DNA from: Gnetum montanum
Taxonomy: Eukaryota; Streptophyta; Gnetopsida; Gnetales; Gnetaceae
NCBI GenBank assembly: GCA_015680685.1
Contig: MNCI01020374.1
Span: 244,159 to 308,158, forward strand
DNA length: 64,000 nucleotides
Direction: 5' to 3'
Part shown: positions 21,480 to 33,340 of the stretch, piece by piece
Position numbering within the stretch: position 1 is the first letter of the stretch
Layout: each line of letters begins with the position of its first letter
Made by a program: the position numbers and the translations under genes
Notes under the pieces: model-generated
What the model was told of the DNA's origin: nothing
Seen by the model: the letters and a program-made list of their open reading frames with translations, nothing else
The model's database searches: none

Positions 21480-22560
21480 GGAAAGTGAATTCACATTCCC
21501 TGGTCCACTCAAAAGGTACATCCTTTTTTTTAATTTCACCAATGATTTGGCAACCTTTGAAAAGTTCTCAATAAATCTCCTAGAGTAGCCAATATGTCCA
21601 AGGAATGATTGAATATCTTTGACAGTTTCCAGTTGATAAGTAATTTCTTGGATAATTTTGATTTTCTTAAGGTCTACCTCTATCCATATGTGTAAGATTT
21701 TGTGTCCTAGTACTATGCCTTCTTGGACCATCAAATGGCTTTTCTACCAATTGAACCTCAAATTGATTTCTACACATATTTTTAACACTTGCTCCAACTA
21801 GTCCAAGGCTTGATCAAATTTTTTTCTATAAGTGGATAAGTTGTCCATAAATACCTCCACGCCATTCCCTATTTTCTATTGGAATATGCTTAGAACTAGT
21901 CATTGAAATGTTGTAGGGGCATTGCACAAATCAAATGGCATCTGTTTGTATGCAAACATTCAACAAGGACTGGTGAACATAGTCTTGGCTTGGTCTTTGG
22001 GGGCTATTTGTATTTGGTTATATCCACTATATCCATCCAAAAAACTGTAATAGTGATGCCCTACAATGGTTTCTAAGACTTGGTCAACAAATGGAAATGA
22101 AAAGTGATATTTGAATATTGCCATATTTGGTAGCCTGAAATCTATGCACACCCTCCATTTGCCTCCCTTTTTAGGCACAATAACTAAGGGATTAACCCAT
22201 TCACTATCATCAATGGGGTATATGAACCCAGCATTGAGAAGCTATTCGATTTCTTCCTTAACTACTTGCTTCAACTTAGGGTTCAATTGCCTCTACGGTT
22301 GTCTTCAAGGCTTCATGGAGGGGTCAATGTAAATATTATGTTGGCATATCCTAGCATCTATTCTAGTTAATTCGAGATATGACAAAGTGAAGGCTTCCGA
22401 CCATTTATTTGTTACCTTCAGCAATTCTTCCTTCTTTTGAGGAGCAAGCTTAGCATTGATAATTACCAATTTTTCATTTTTAATGAGCATGTATTCCATA
22501 CCGGTGGGGACTGGTTTCAACTTGAGGGGCTCCTACTTAAATTTCTCAGGGATTTCCAAC
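21480..22560 (-). pseudogene. Gypsy 1 reverse transcriptase
   Basis: In order on the minus strand: an N-terminal 'KWSEAFTLSYLEL' region, PKKGGKWRVCIDFRLPN (about 22130-22180), 'FPFVDQVLE', 'YSFLDGYSGYNQIQIAP' and 'MPFDLCNAPTTFQ'. The catalytic motif reads VFMDN (about 21843-21857) instead of the usual VYMDD, so the second Asp is lost. Further on are 'SHLMVQEGIVLGHKI' and 'FLGHIGYSRRFI'. It is clearly the Ty3/gypsy RT. Stops and the D->N change make it inactive. Confidence 0.85.
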
Positions 22561-22811
22561 TTCCCCCAGTTGACATTTTCAAAATTAAGACTTGGAAGTT
22601 GGCAATCGACTTGCTCTAATGCATCTATGCTATTGATGTAAGCGCAAGTCAAACCGTTAGTTGGTTCCATGCATATGTGTGAACTACTTTCTTGATCAGT
22701 TTTCAGCCACTAAGTGCCTTCTTGTTGTGTGGTTATTGCATACAGGCATCTTTGTATATTGATCACTTGTGCACACTGATTGCATGCAGGCAATGGTAAA
22801 CTTTGCACAAA

Positions 22812-23460
22812 TCATGACCTTTGCATGCACTTACACCCTATGTCACTGTATGCAATACATGGAACTTTCTTCTTCTCAATCTTTTTGAATATGTTTTCCT
22901 TTGATATTTCTAGGGAAAGATCGTAGATTCCTAGGCATGTGTCAATGGTGCTTAGCCATGCTCTTTCCATTATGATTGGGAAGTCCCCCTTACCATTGTT
23001 CACCTGAATCACTAGCAAGTCAGCTGGGTATGACCACCCACAAACAATAGTAACAATGTCTTCCACCAATTCCAATGGGATAGTGATGGACTGGTTGGCC
23101 AACTCTAAATGGATGTTGCTCTTTTTCAATGGAGGCAGGTTCTAGGCCTTGTACATTTCTTGAAAAATCAAGTTGATACCAGAACCTAAATCCAAAAGAG
23201 CCTTACACAGCACATTTCCAGTGATTTGTAAGTATATCAAAGGACTCCCAGGATTAGAGAATTTCCTAGGAATATGGCTAGCTTTGATCCAATCAGTGAC
23301 AGCATGTGTTAACATGACCATATGTGTTGAGTGCAGTGATTGGGTTGAAGGGGGCTCCAAAATTTTGATAAATATTGAGGCATCTAAGGAATCGGCCACT
23401 TGTGATTGTAAGGGCTTAGTTGGTCTATTGATTCTAAAGAAAGGTCTTTTCTTCATGTGG
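22812..23460 (-). pseudogene. Gypsy 1 aspartic protease
   Basis: Minus-strand frames at 23142-23456 and 22812-23129 give 'ALLDLGSGINLI' (protease active-site DLG/DSG-type), then 'LELVEDIVTIV', 'PADLLVIQVNNGKGDFPIIM' and 'AWLSTIDTCLGI'. This is the plant gypsy protease order. A stop and frame change fall between the two halves. It would process Gag-Pol. Confidence 0.75.
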
Positions 23461-23954
23461 TTATTGGAACCAACAGTAGGTTGAAAGTTAATAGCCCTTG
23501 TGGCATTACATTACTGCAGCTAGGTAGGGATTTCACCTTGCATAGCTAGAGCAGGTGGTAGTGGAGCTATTGGTGGAAGAGATGTGGTTGGATGAGAAGG
23601 ATGACATGCTTGCAGAATATCACCCCTAGAAGAGGAAGTTCTATAAAACTCGTGGGCTTGGTAGTGAGGTTGAGGAGTTATGTGACTAGTAGAGTCACAT
23701 GGGGAGATTGGTTGCGACATGTAATATCCATATGGGTCAGGTTGTCAGTAAGGATACTGTTGCCTTAGAGGTGGCATTCCCCATGATTGTGGGTGTTTCC
23801 ACTATTGATATTGCTCAATTGGTTATGGTGGAGTTCCACTGGGATAATATGTTAAGGGTTGGTGGAACTGCCTTGGATTACCTTGAGGATAAGGTGACCT
23901 TTGGGGTGTTTGCCTTTTGTTTAATCATGGGTTGAGTGCATACACCCCAGACTC

Positions 23955-25847
23955 CTACAAATGTGAGATTGCAAGGCAACATCCTTTAGGATGATCATAT
24001 TGACATATCTCACATCCACTATCATTGTCTATTTTTGAATCCACAATCTCTTCAATGATGGCAACTTTTCCCTTACCCTTGCTACATGCATGTTCAGCCC
24101 CTTTCTTTTTTCTTTTCTTACTACCTTGTTCTCTATACTTCTTTACCATTTTAAGAAAATTTTAAAATCTATTGTCTAGGGAATCCCACATTTGATCTAC
24201 CTTTGCTGAAACTTCTAATGTCATATTTTGGATAGGAAAATTTTTTCTATTCACCATCACTTCGAGTGGTGACTCTTCTTCATCCTCACAAAATCTTACT
24301 TCCTTCTTCTAAAGGGAAGGATCTTAGTTATACTTTTCGACACTTTCTCTCTTCTGTAGCTCATCATCTTCCTTAGCAACTTGCTCTAATAGTATTTGAA
24401 TTTGATGGAACATAAGCTTGGATAGTCTCCCTTGCGCATAAGTCCCAAGGGTTCTTCTTGTTTCATGCCTAAGCCCATCCACAAGATGGTGCGATTGATC
24501 CCTTTGCAAATAACCATGGCCAGGACAATGATGTAACATTGCATAGTATCAGCCCATGGTAACATCCAAGGGTTCATGTCCTCCTTATTTCCAGCCTTGG
24601 ATTTTCTTTCACAGGTTAGACACTCGAGAGTACGTTTGGTACTTATCATTAAATGTTTCTAACATAGTACTCCACCTACGAATGGATTCTGGTTCTAAAG
24701 ATCGGTACCAACTTTCCACTTTTTTAACTAATGTCCATGGGAAGAACTTAATTTTTTTCCATTCATTCTCTATGTTTTGTAAGGCACATGCATCATGGAA
24801 TTCTTATAAATGATTCTAAGGATCATTGTTGTATCCCCCTTCAAATTGTGGGATGTTGTTCATATCTAATCTCTTGATCCTACTATCTTTCTGATGCCTT
24901 GTTGAAATTCTAACAGCCTGAGTTATGTCCAAAATACTTTGAGTAGTGAGGAGGGGTTCATCATGATCATCTCGTCCATGGCATCTATGATGCCTACGTT
25001 ATTCCCTACTCTCCCTTCTTCTATGTCATGACTCTCTAAAGTACCCTCGTCCCTTTTCCTGGCTATTTTGTCTATGACTTCCACTTTGCCTACCTTTATC
25101 CCCATGGCCTTTTCCTTTATGAGCACATCTAACTATTGAAGGATAGGGTGAAGGAGATGATGAAGGTGAAGAAGGAGGAGAACCATCACCATGATGGTGT
25201 CTGCTACCTTCTCTTCTATGGTCTCGGCCCCAATCGTGATTGCGATCAGAATGTCCACCTTTATCATGAGTTCATGTCCCTTTTTCATATCCTTTGTGCC
25301 CATGGGTATCAGAACCTAGGTTATGAATAGTGGAATGAAGGTTCTAATACACAACCCCTTGTCCAAAGTCAAGGGGAGGAACATCGTTGTGTGGCTAACT
25401 ACCTGAGGTAGGTTCACCACCCTTATTTTTACTTAAGACATGTGGGGCATCCTGGGACCACTTACCCTTCAAAGACTTATGATGTCTCTCCTGTTGCAAG
25501 TCCCTTTGATGTTGTGCCTCTGTGGGACGGTATTCTCTCGACTCATGGTCTTGCACAATGTATTCTACGTGTAAGTGCAGCATACCAATTCATGTGAGAG
25601 CATGAAGAAGCATGCTCGGGATTGAATAATCAGGAGGTAACACTATGTTACCTTCTAAGTCTCACCAATGCAGTTGTTCATCTTAATGGAGGATAAAGGT
25701 AAATTCTGTTATATACTCATCCGAATGAATATATACCACTTGAACTTGTTGAGGGACTAGCGGATCAACATCATGTGTATTACACCACCAACTATTTCCT
25801 ATTTTAGACCTAGGCAGTGAAGCACTTCTGTATGAAGAAGGAGACAT
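23955..25847 (-). pseudogene. Gypsy 1 gag
   Basis: The start ATG (minus) at 25847 reads MSPSSY and matches gypsy 2 at 45303. A linker rich in Arg/His/Asp follows (24900-25600). The Gag core opens with 'NNIPQFEGGYNNDP' and includes 'KIKFFPWTLV'-like text (24150-24840). Near the end lie a Lys-rich run and a degenerate zinc knuckle CEICQYDHPKGCC (about 23985-24020). Frames are broken in many places. The next segment (23480-23955) is a proline/serine-rich joiner to the protease. Gypsy 2 has lost the core region. Confidence 0.65.
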
Positions 25848-25965
25848 ACTTGTCTATTCAGTGTGCAATGTATTCTTTTTCATTATTTTCCCAATCAACC
25901 CTAAGGGTTTTTTCCAATGATGTGAATGATTTCCTATGTTCAAGTTAGCACACAAACAACTAAGT

Positions 25966-25983
25966 CCTCAACAACGGTGCCAA
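25966..25983 (-). other. Gypsy 1 primer-binding site (tRNA-Asp type)
   Basis: The minus strand directly after the 5' LTR reads TTGGCACCGTTGTTGAGGAC. Plant tRNA-Asp-primed elements carry TGGCGCCGTTGCCGGGGA here. The differences are mostly C->T or G->A changes, as expected from methylated-C decay. Confidence 0.7.
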
Positions 25984-26829
25984 TGATGAACGACAAGGTA
26001 CCCCTACACTCAACCATATGAATATGAGCGATTCACACACGATACGATTGAATTCCAAGGACTAAGTGCTTATGCGCCCTTGTGGAACAAGGATGGGTTG
26101 GTTGATTGTTGTCTTCCCAAGCTTACCTATATGTCATGATTGTATGGTTAAGTAACCTTGACGCATATGACTTTTATAGCTTTTATGTTTTTATGCCCTA
26201 TGCTAGTAGGGAAGGAGAGAGGTAACTAAGTGACTAATTTAACTTAACTACTCATTAACTAAGTTCTAACTAATCCTAACACCAACATCTGTTCCCACTT
26301 GTCGTACACATCTTGAACCAATGCAACACTACTAGGATTACCAAACACTAATCGTTATTGGGTTACCAAATGTTACACGCATGCTCGAAGTGGCCGTGCT
26401 TGTGTAATTTAACAATTCACTTAATTGATCAAAATTAATTTTTGTGCTAATAATCGAAATGTAAATTGCATAAAATAAAATAAAATAAAAGCATAAGAAA
26501 AGAAAATAAAAGAAATGCATAAGAAAACAAATCTCAAGTGCTGCAAGGATGAATCAAAGAGCTTGTCTTTATTGCCATACACAAGGTGTGCTCAAGTATA
26601 CAATGCTCGAATAAAGATCCATCCACACGTAGACCTCCTACTGCAGGCACTTGGAAAATACTCTAACTTTCAAACAAACTAGAAGAGTTTCACTACTTGA
26701 CTGCTAAAAGACTTTTTTCCCAATTGTGCGCATGGGCACTGTATTTATAGGCTTGGGAGCAACTACTCTAATAATTAGAGTAACCACTCTAATAATTAGA
26801 ATAAACCACTAGAGTAACCCCTCTCATCA
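25984..26829 (-). repeat. Gypsy 1 5' LTR (846 bp)
   Basis: Its ends match the 3' LTR. A TATA box (minus CTATAAATACAG) is at 26741-26750. Only two TCTAATAATTAGA units are in U3. It is immediately followed on the high side by the AGTAG duplication. Confidence 0.9.
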
Positions 26830-28479
26830 AGTAGGTTCACTACATTGAATACAATCTTGATAACATGCTTATGATTTCTTATATAGATCCAATCTTACAA
26901 CTCATTAATAAAGAGGCCAAGAAAAAGTTTACGATAAAGGGCATCCTTGCTTTACTCCAATATTGCTCTAAAACTAAAAATTTTCCAATGAATTCTTATC
27001 TTTAACCTTAATGAAGACTTCTCTATATAACTTTTATATTACTACCATCAACTCTATAGAGATGCCTAAACTATTTATGCATAATCATAAATCTTTACGA
27101 ATCATTGAATCATATGCTTTTGCAATGTCAACAAAGCAAATAAACAATTTTTTGTTACACTATTTTATAGCTTCCATAAAATATCTAAGTGCAACTAAAT
27201 GATCAATTATAGAATAGTTCTACCTAGAATAGTCTAACACATTTCTCTTATATCATTATCTTTTGTGCAAGTGCTACATATTTTTTTAAGAATAATGTCT
27301 AACAACTTAGCAAAATATTACTTACAACTATTATGTAATAGTTCAAACTATTTATATCATCTTTTTTATATGAAAGGACTATCTTTCTAACTTTCCATCA
27401 CTAGATCAAGTTTTTCCTCATAACTAAGTTTAGTTTATTACAAATTTCGTTTTGAATGGTCCCTATCAATTTAAGTAATTCATCATACAACTCATCAAAA
27501 TTAATATCTTTTTCAACTACCAATCTATTAATGCTTTCTGTTACTTCATTCAACGTAGTAATTAACATAGTAATTAATGGTTTTTTCTAAAATGATATCA
27601 TTATAGAATGCATAAATTTCATTAAAAGAGAAATTAAGTGATGAAGAGAGTTTGCACTAAAAATATTTTAAAAAAATTTTGGGCTTTTTTTTAATTATGT
27701 ATGTAAAATGTTCCTGTTGTTATTAGACAAAAATTTTCTTCCTTTTCCTAATTAGTCATTTGTAGTATCTAAAAAAGTTTTATCTTTGATTTCTATTAGT
27801 TATTTTAAAGTTCCTTCTAGCTTGTGCACAATCATCATTAAACTAATTTTTTTGAGCATGAATCTTGTAAGCAGCAGTAACTCCTTAAGATATCTTTATT
27901 AATATTTTCCCTAACTCCTTAACATATCCTTCAACATTCCACTAATTTTTTACTACCTCCTTATATTTTTCTTTAGTCTTTGATGTTATTTTAATTTGGT
28001 ATATTTTTTCTTCTTCTTTTCAACATCAACATTGATTTGAAACAAAAAGTCTAAATAATGATAACATAATTTCACCAAATTATCTAGTACTTTAAATTCT
28101 ATTATATATTGAATAATTATAGTAGAGGATAAAAGTAAATCAATACAAGAGTTACCTTAAGGTCTTGTAAAAGTGAATGTTATAGAATGTGAAAATATTA
28201 TAAGACCATTGTAAATGAGAAGATCTAGAACTTTTGCTAATTCAAAAACTATGATCTCATTTTATTAACAATGTTTTCATTAGAGTGTTGAAGCTAAAAA
28301 TGATCTAGATCAATGCCTATGCTAGCATTTTCACACTACGACTGCATAACTTTAGTTTTTCATAAGTTCATTCTAGCATTAAAATATACATAAATAAAAG
28401 CAACTTCTCCTATTACAACTCAAACCATGAATATCATCTCTAAGTGCACCTTGTCATTTCCTATGCATAGATAGCAAAC
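26830..28479 (-). pseudogene. LINE alpha: endonuclease C-terminal part and RT N-terminal part
   Basis: On the minus strand, from high to low: 'FIYVYFNARMNL' (GDFNAR-like APE motif, about 28380-28410), then 'YNGLIIFSHSITFTFTRP' and 'GNSCIDLLLSS' (APE catalytic region with final motifs, about 28100-28200), 'FKVLDNLVKL' and 'FQINVDV'. After a lysine-rich linker come RT motifs 'CFVDIAKAYDSM' (about 27110-27150), a GVKQGCPL-type block seen as 'GVKQGCPLS'-like coding (about 26935-26970) and 'FINEL'. Stops and frameshifts are frequent. Together with 16515-16821 this is one LINE RT. The GVKQGC palm block differs from the RGxRQGDPLSP of typical angiosperm L1. Confidence 0.7.
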
Positions 28480-28525
28480 CTTGATGGATTATTTTAAATT
28501 GTTGAATTGAAGTACTTTTATTACA

Positions 28526-28864
28526 ATGAATTTCCCAGTTCCAAAAGTTCTTATTAGATATTTTTACTACAATATTGTGATTTCAAATGCTATTGTTGGG
28601 GTGCTCACATCTATGTTAGGGGGTCTTGTAATTGTGATGTCTCCCCAAGTTGTGAATGCACTCCTTGGGATATCTAGTATAGATGTTTTTCAGGTTAGCA
28701 TTGATGCTATGAATGATATTTACACAAATGGTATAATTCTTGTCAATCATGATGAGTTCTATGATGTCCTATTCAAAGAGTTTGTGTCTTTTGATAGAGG
28801 TAGAATTCATAGGAACAGGATGTCTCCAAATGCTTTCACTTTTTTTCCTTATTATTTTCTATAA
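28526..28864 (+). pseudogene. Element C ORF, resembles 'putative plant transposon protein' domain
   Basis: 112 residues: 'VLIRYFYYNIVISNAIVGVL', then 'GGLVIVMSPQVVNALLGIS', then 'NHDEFYDVLFKEFVSFDRG'. The pattern (L/V)RxFYxN...F/MSP..VN..LGI resembles the plant transposon protein domain often called Transposase_32 (PF20167); the match is from memory. Element B has the same ORF in a longer form (40635-41147). Function is unknown; the domain is widespread in plant retroelements and not proven to be a transposase. The frame is lost after 28864, although 'FFIIIFYNIIVKEEAIVI' continues in the next frame. Confidence 0.5.
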
Positions 28865-30302
28865 CATTATTGTAAAAGAGGAAGCTATAGTTATATGCTT
28901 CCACCCAAAGATTTTGTGCTCTACTGCCTTTTTATAGGATAGCCACTAGACTTGGGTCATACTCTTTGTTGAGATATGTTGAGTTTGTATGCCAAGGAGA
29001 GAATCCTTTGACACTCCTATCTCATTAATTTGTTGATACATCAGAGGGATGTACCTATTCTTGAGATGCCTTTGTTCAAAGGCAAGAGGCGCCTCAACAA
29101 GTATGTTGAGAAGAGGATCTTCTCTCATGTAGAAGTAGCAAGACCAAGCACCAAGCCACCTCCATCATAGAAAAAGATAGTAGGATCATAATCCAAGGCC
29201 TCTCCTTAGTTGAGTAGGTCCAAATCTACTGGAGCATAGATCAAATCCTTCCTAAAGAAGCTACTTCAATCATTTTCTTGTGGTGTCAGGATGCTTAAGA
29301 GGAATCATTGTTACTTGTGTAAGAGAATGGATGCTACTAGCATACCTCTTCCTATAGATGCATAGCAATTTAAGGAGGTTACTACTCCTATTTTGATAGT
29401 GATTAGAACATTCCTAAATCATTAAGGAATTCCATAGTAGTTGCACCTTCTCATGCATATGACTTAGAGAATAAGTTCGATTTCAAGCCCGATGCATACC
29501 AAGCTTGTGTCCAAGGGGAGCATCATGATCCCATGCATCTTCGGCATCATGGTTCACCTCCAAATAATGTTCCTAAATTATTTGAGTAGTAGGTAATGGA
29601 GAGTATCTTTGGGACCACATCCCAATGGGTACCTGTTGACTTTACCTATCAGAGGGAGGGAGCTTCCTCATCTTCTTAGTAGGCTCCAGCTTAATCTAAT
29701 CCACTAGATTCATCTTGGTTTTACGTGAAGCTTTGTTCCCAAAGGACCCCTATATAGATACCATCTTCAGATGAAGATGAGCAGCATTTGACCAAATCCA
29801 GCACCAATGGTGATGACAAAGAGGGGAAGACGTATTGTCCATCCTAAGTAGTAGCTGATTCAAAGTCTAATGATGCAACTAAGATTAGTGGTTAAAATCC
29901 TCAGGTGTTCTCTCTTTCCTTTTTTCTGATGTCCAAGAACAAGGATAAATATGATTGATCATATATGTGATTTTTATTGATTTTCACATATCTGGTTTTG
30001 TATTTGATGTGGTTTTATTGATTGATCATATATAGTTTGAGAATAGCTTATGATATAGACTAATGGTTCTTATTTTGGTTATCTCTATGTGGTGTACTTT
30101 TTAGAGATAGGTTTTACTTTTGCATCATATCATATTCATTTTTATCATCTTACCTTGTGCTTTGAACCACCTTGAACCTTAGAGCTTTTATCCTAGTCCT
30201 TGGCTACCATTGGAATTTATATGTCTTAATACTTTAATAGTATTTTTAGTATTTATTATTTTATCATCTCATCCATTTTCTTAATTTTTGGACATCACCA
30301 AA
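28865..30302 (+). other. Element C interior downstream of the ORF
   Basis: Broken coding-like stretches such as 'VDTSEGCTYS' and 'KFDFKPDAYQACVQGEHHDP' (about 29475-29530), with a Ser/Pro/Glu-rich end near 29600-29850. Element B has acidic, Ser-rich coding in the same position (39753-39944). No pol domain. Ends with the family block 'TTTTTGGACATCACCAAAAG'. Confidence 0.4.
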
Positions 30303-30312
30303 AGGGGGAGCT
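30303..30312 (+). other. Element C polypurine tract
   Basis: AAGGGGGAGCT lies directly before the LTR start TGTTGA at 30313. The element B counterpart is the complement of 39357-39370. Confidence 0.7.
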
Positions 30313-31416
30313 TGTTGATCCTTTGATATGTCAAAACCTTAAGGAAAAAGGAGAACATAGAATGTTATGGAATATAATGTTTTGTAGGGATAAGGAAGAG
30401 CTCAAAAAATGACATCTACAAGAAATCTCAAAGTAAAATCTACAAGGACTCAAGTGAGCATGCATAAGTACATGAGTGTCTAAGTGAAAACTACAAGGAC
30501 TCAAGGGAGCATGGACGGGCAAAGAAGACTACAAGCTAAAAGAAAATTCTTTGGTGATCAAGAGGAAGCCTTGAAATCAAGAGTTTAAATGCAAAAAATA
30601 CATCTCCCAAATGTAGGAGACATCTTCTATTAGGTGAAGATGTCTCCTTGATGAAGAAGACATCTTGGCCAAAATTGAGAACACCCAAAGAAGATGTCTC
30701 CCCACAATTAAAGTCTATTACAAAGAGATGTCTCAATCTTGAAGAAGACACCTCCACTAACCATTAGATAGTTGTTGCATGAATTTTGAGGTGATTTTGA
30801 AAACTTCAAGGCTATAAGAAGACTTCATTGTCTTAAGCATTATGCAAGGTTTTTAAGCAATCAAGTGTCAACTTTAAGTAATCATTGTGTACTTTATTTT
30901 ATTGTATTTTTATACCTCATTGTACCTTCATTTGTACTATTATAGTGCTTTTATTGTACTATACCTCAAAGTACAAGGACCAGCAAATTAATTGCATCCT
31001 TTCATTGCAATTTTTGTTTCTCTTTCTTGTTGCCGTACTAGGCTATATGTGCTTCTTATGAGAAGGCATCATCCTTGAGCTTGTCAAGATCTTGTAGGAT
31101 TGAATGTTGGTGCAATGTGACAACACTCTAGATAGGAGCTTAAGTTGTAAAGATTGTGAGATCCTAGAAACCACATTCTAAGCTTGTCAAGACCTTGTGG
31201 GATTGAGTAGATTCATAGTAATGAATCACTCTAGAGTAGAGCTTAGAGCTTGTACAAGGTGTGGTATCCTTCAAATCACATTTTGAGAAAAACAAAATTT
31301 GGAGGTATGCAAGCAATCTACCCTCTGAGTGTGGAGTATCCAAGTTGGGAAACCACGTAATTTTGAGTGTGATTTTTGTTGGGGAACTTATTCATTCCCC
31401 CCTTCTAAGTTCAACA
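30313..31416 (+). repeat. Element C 3' LTR
   Basis: TGTTGATCC...CTAAGTTCAACA, 1104 bp. U3 (30570-30760) has AGACATCT/AGATGTCTCC palindromes. A TATA-like CTATAAGAAG is at about 30812. Confidence 0.8.
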
Positions 31417-32309
31417 ATACTCAATATCTTTATAGAAAATTTAAGAAACCTTAGAATAGTAAAATATTTAGAGTCCTCATCTTTCCAACTTTCTAAGAAA
31501 GGATCATTACTTAGAGTCAGAATGCTCATCCCACTAAGTTTTCTTCCTAGAGGGTTGGTAGATGATCAAAAGCATAACCTCTTTAAGTGGCTATGCTTAG
31601 GCTCAATAGCAATTCTTTGACTTGAGAAACAAGCATCTTACAAACACTCTAAATGATTTTCCCTTGTCTTCCTACATTTCTACTAAATCAAAAATATGAA
31701 AATAGTTAAAGAAACTAATACTATTAGAGAACAATTTTTTTTTTGCAATGTGACTACCAATATTAATAAAACTATAATGTAAAGGCCTATATTTTAAAAA
31801 AAAATCTAAATGTTTTTTATTTGTAATAACTACCACATTATTAGCATTCAAATATGTAACAAAATCCTATTCACATGCACATTTAACTTTTTTTCATTAT
31901 TAAACTCTTTCTACAAGTTCCTTGAGCATGCATTCTTCATTTATCCAAATTTTTTTTTCATGATCACTCTACTTTAAAGAGCTATGATGCCTCCAAAAAA
32001 ATTCTTTATCCTCTACATCATGAAACTTAATAATCATATGGCAGTGTTTTTTACCTTTATCTCTTAGAGTCCTAAATGTTCAATCAATCTTTGAAAGAGT
32101 AATATGCATATCCTTAATAATTTTCTCAACTTTCATAATAAATTATTCATTCTTTTCATCCTATTGCTATGGAATACCAATAAATGAAAAATTCTTTTCT
32201 TTACCCATTTCTCATATTGCTCCTTCAATGAATTTTCAATTGTAGTTTTCATCATTGTCTCCATTACTGCTTTCTTTTATTTACTATGATTTTTAATCTT
32301 AGATTTTAG
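31417..32309 (-). pseudogene. LINE alpha: ORF1-like protein and endonuclease start
   Basis: The minus strand at about 32000-32300 reads 'EKNFSFIGIP', then 'FIMKVEKIIKDMHITLSKID', then 'KHCHMIIKFHDVEDKEFFW' and 'KIWINEECMLKELV'. This pattern matches the RNA-binding ORF1 protein (Transposase_22-type RRM) of L1-like LINEs. The lower part (31417-31640) has 'GMSILTLSNDPFLES', 'KDED' and 'YFTILRFLKF', plausible start of the endonuclease. Broken by stops. It was interrupted by the solo LTR at 32310 and separated from the rest by element C. Confidence 0.45.
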
Positions 32310-33340
32310 TGTGGAAATTTTGGTTTTGGTATGTCAAAACATTAAGAAAAATGGAAAACAAGTTTGTTTGTATGTGTGTGTAGTTGTTGTGCTTGCAAGA
32401 CAAGAACTTGGATTGAGTACAATTACAAACAAGAAATGATGCATTTATCATTTAAGGGAAAGTGAAGAAAGACGTCTAATGGTTATTAGATGTCTTGGTA
32501 GATTTGGAGTGGACTTAGACAAAGACGTCTTTACAATTTATAGATCAAGTCCAAAAAGTCATCTTCCACAAGACAAAGATGTCTTCCAAAGTACAGACTT
32601 TAGAAATAAATCTTTCAAGAAACAAAGACATATTTTTAGATTTGAAGGAAAATTTAGAGAGATGTCTTAGGCACAAGAAAGATGTCTCCCACAATTGTTA
32701 GTAACCATTAGCTAGCTATTATATGAGGTTCGAGAAGGATTTAGCAACATGATAGCTATAAGAAGACTTGATGTGCCTTGGGAAAAGTACAAGCTTTGTT
32801 GTATTCATTATACAATCATTTGTAATCATTTAATTCTTTGTTGCTCCTCATTGTCTTATTATTTTAACTTTGTAAAGTGTGTTGTACCTAACTGTATAAG
32901 GATCAGTAAATTCAGTTACAATCATTCCTTGTAATTCTTGGTCCTGTTGCCCTAGGGGGTTGAGTCCCCTAAGCTTGTCAGATCCTACAAAATTAAGTTG
33001 TTGATGTTGCAACATAACACTTCAGGGTGGAGCTCAAGATTGTAAAGGTTGTGGAAGCCCTAGAACCACATTTCCAAGCCTAACAAGACCTTGTGGGGTT
33101 AAGTGATTGGTGTTGTGATATAACACTCTAGAGTGGGGCTTGATTATTGTACAAGGTGTGGTCCCTTCAATCACATTTTAAGAGCAACAAAGCTAGAGGT
33201 GTGCTAGTGATTTGCCCTCCAAGTGTGGACTACCCAAGTTGGGAAACCAAGTTAAATTCTATGTGTTTGCTTTATATATTTAGGTTTTAATTTGGGGAAC
33301 TTATTCATCCCCCCTCCCCTTCTAAGTTCAATAATCCACA
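32310..33340 (+). mobile_element. Solo LTR of the A/B/C family with perfect TSD
   Basis: TGTGGAAATTTTGG...AATAATCCACA, 1031 bp. It is flanked on both sides by TTTAG (32305-32309 and 33341-33345), a perfect 5-bp target duplication. U3 has GACGTCT/AGATGTCT repeats (32470-32690). No interior is present, so LTR-LTR recombination has removed it. It lies in the ORF1 region of LINE alpha. Confidence 0.88.

Larger units (their letters stand above)
16822..26829 (-). mobile_element. Gypsy 1: Ty3/gypsy LTR retrotransposon, tRNA-Asp-primed
   Basis: A 10,008-bp element, minus orientation, with LTRs at 25984-26829 (5') and 16822-17730 (3'), both with perfect TGATGA(G/A)...CTCATCA ends. A perfect 5-bp target duplication AGTAG flanks it (16817-16821 and 26830-26834). 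Primer site next to the 5' LTR, then gag, protease, RT, RNase H, integrase and a 1.9-kb 3' spacer. The order PR-RT-RH-INT is that of Ty3/gypsy. The tRNA-Asp-type primer site and long 3' spacer recall the Tat/Athila branch, but lineage needs an RT tree. All genes carry stops. It sits in the RT domain of LINE alpha. Confidence 0.9.
28480..31416 (+). mobile_element. Element C: 5'-truncated LTR element with plant-transposon-like ORF
   Basis: It has one LTR (30313-31416, TGTTGA...TCAACA) preceded by a clean polypurine tract AAAAGGGGGAG and about 1.8 kb of interior. The interior starts with an ORF homologous to that of element B. No gag, no 5' LTR and no primer site remain. It lies between two parts of LINE alpha, so it arrived after that LINE. 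The 5' boundary is approximate. Confidence 0.65.

Noticed and set aside
23173-23484. 103-codon plus-strand ORF
   Set aside because: Antisense shadow of the gypsy 1 protease; the minus strand has the DLG active-site frame.
31261-31620. 119-codon plus-strand ORF
   Set aside because: It crosses the 3' end of element C's LTR into LINE alpha, so it is a chance fusion frame.
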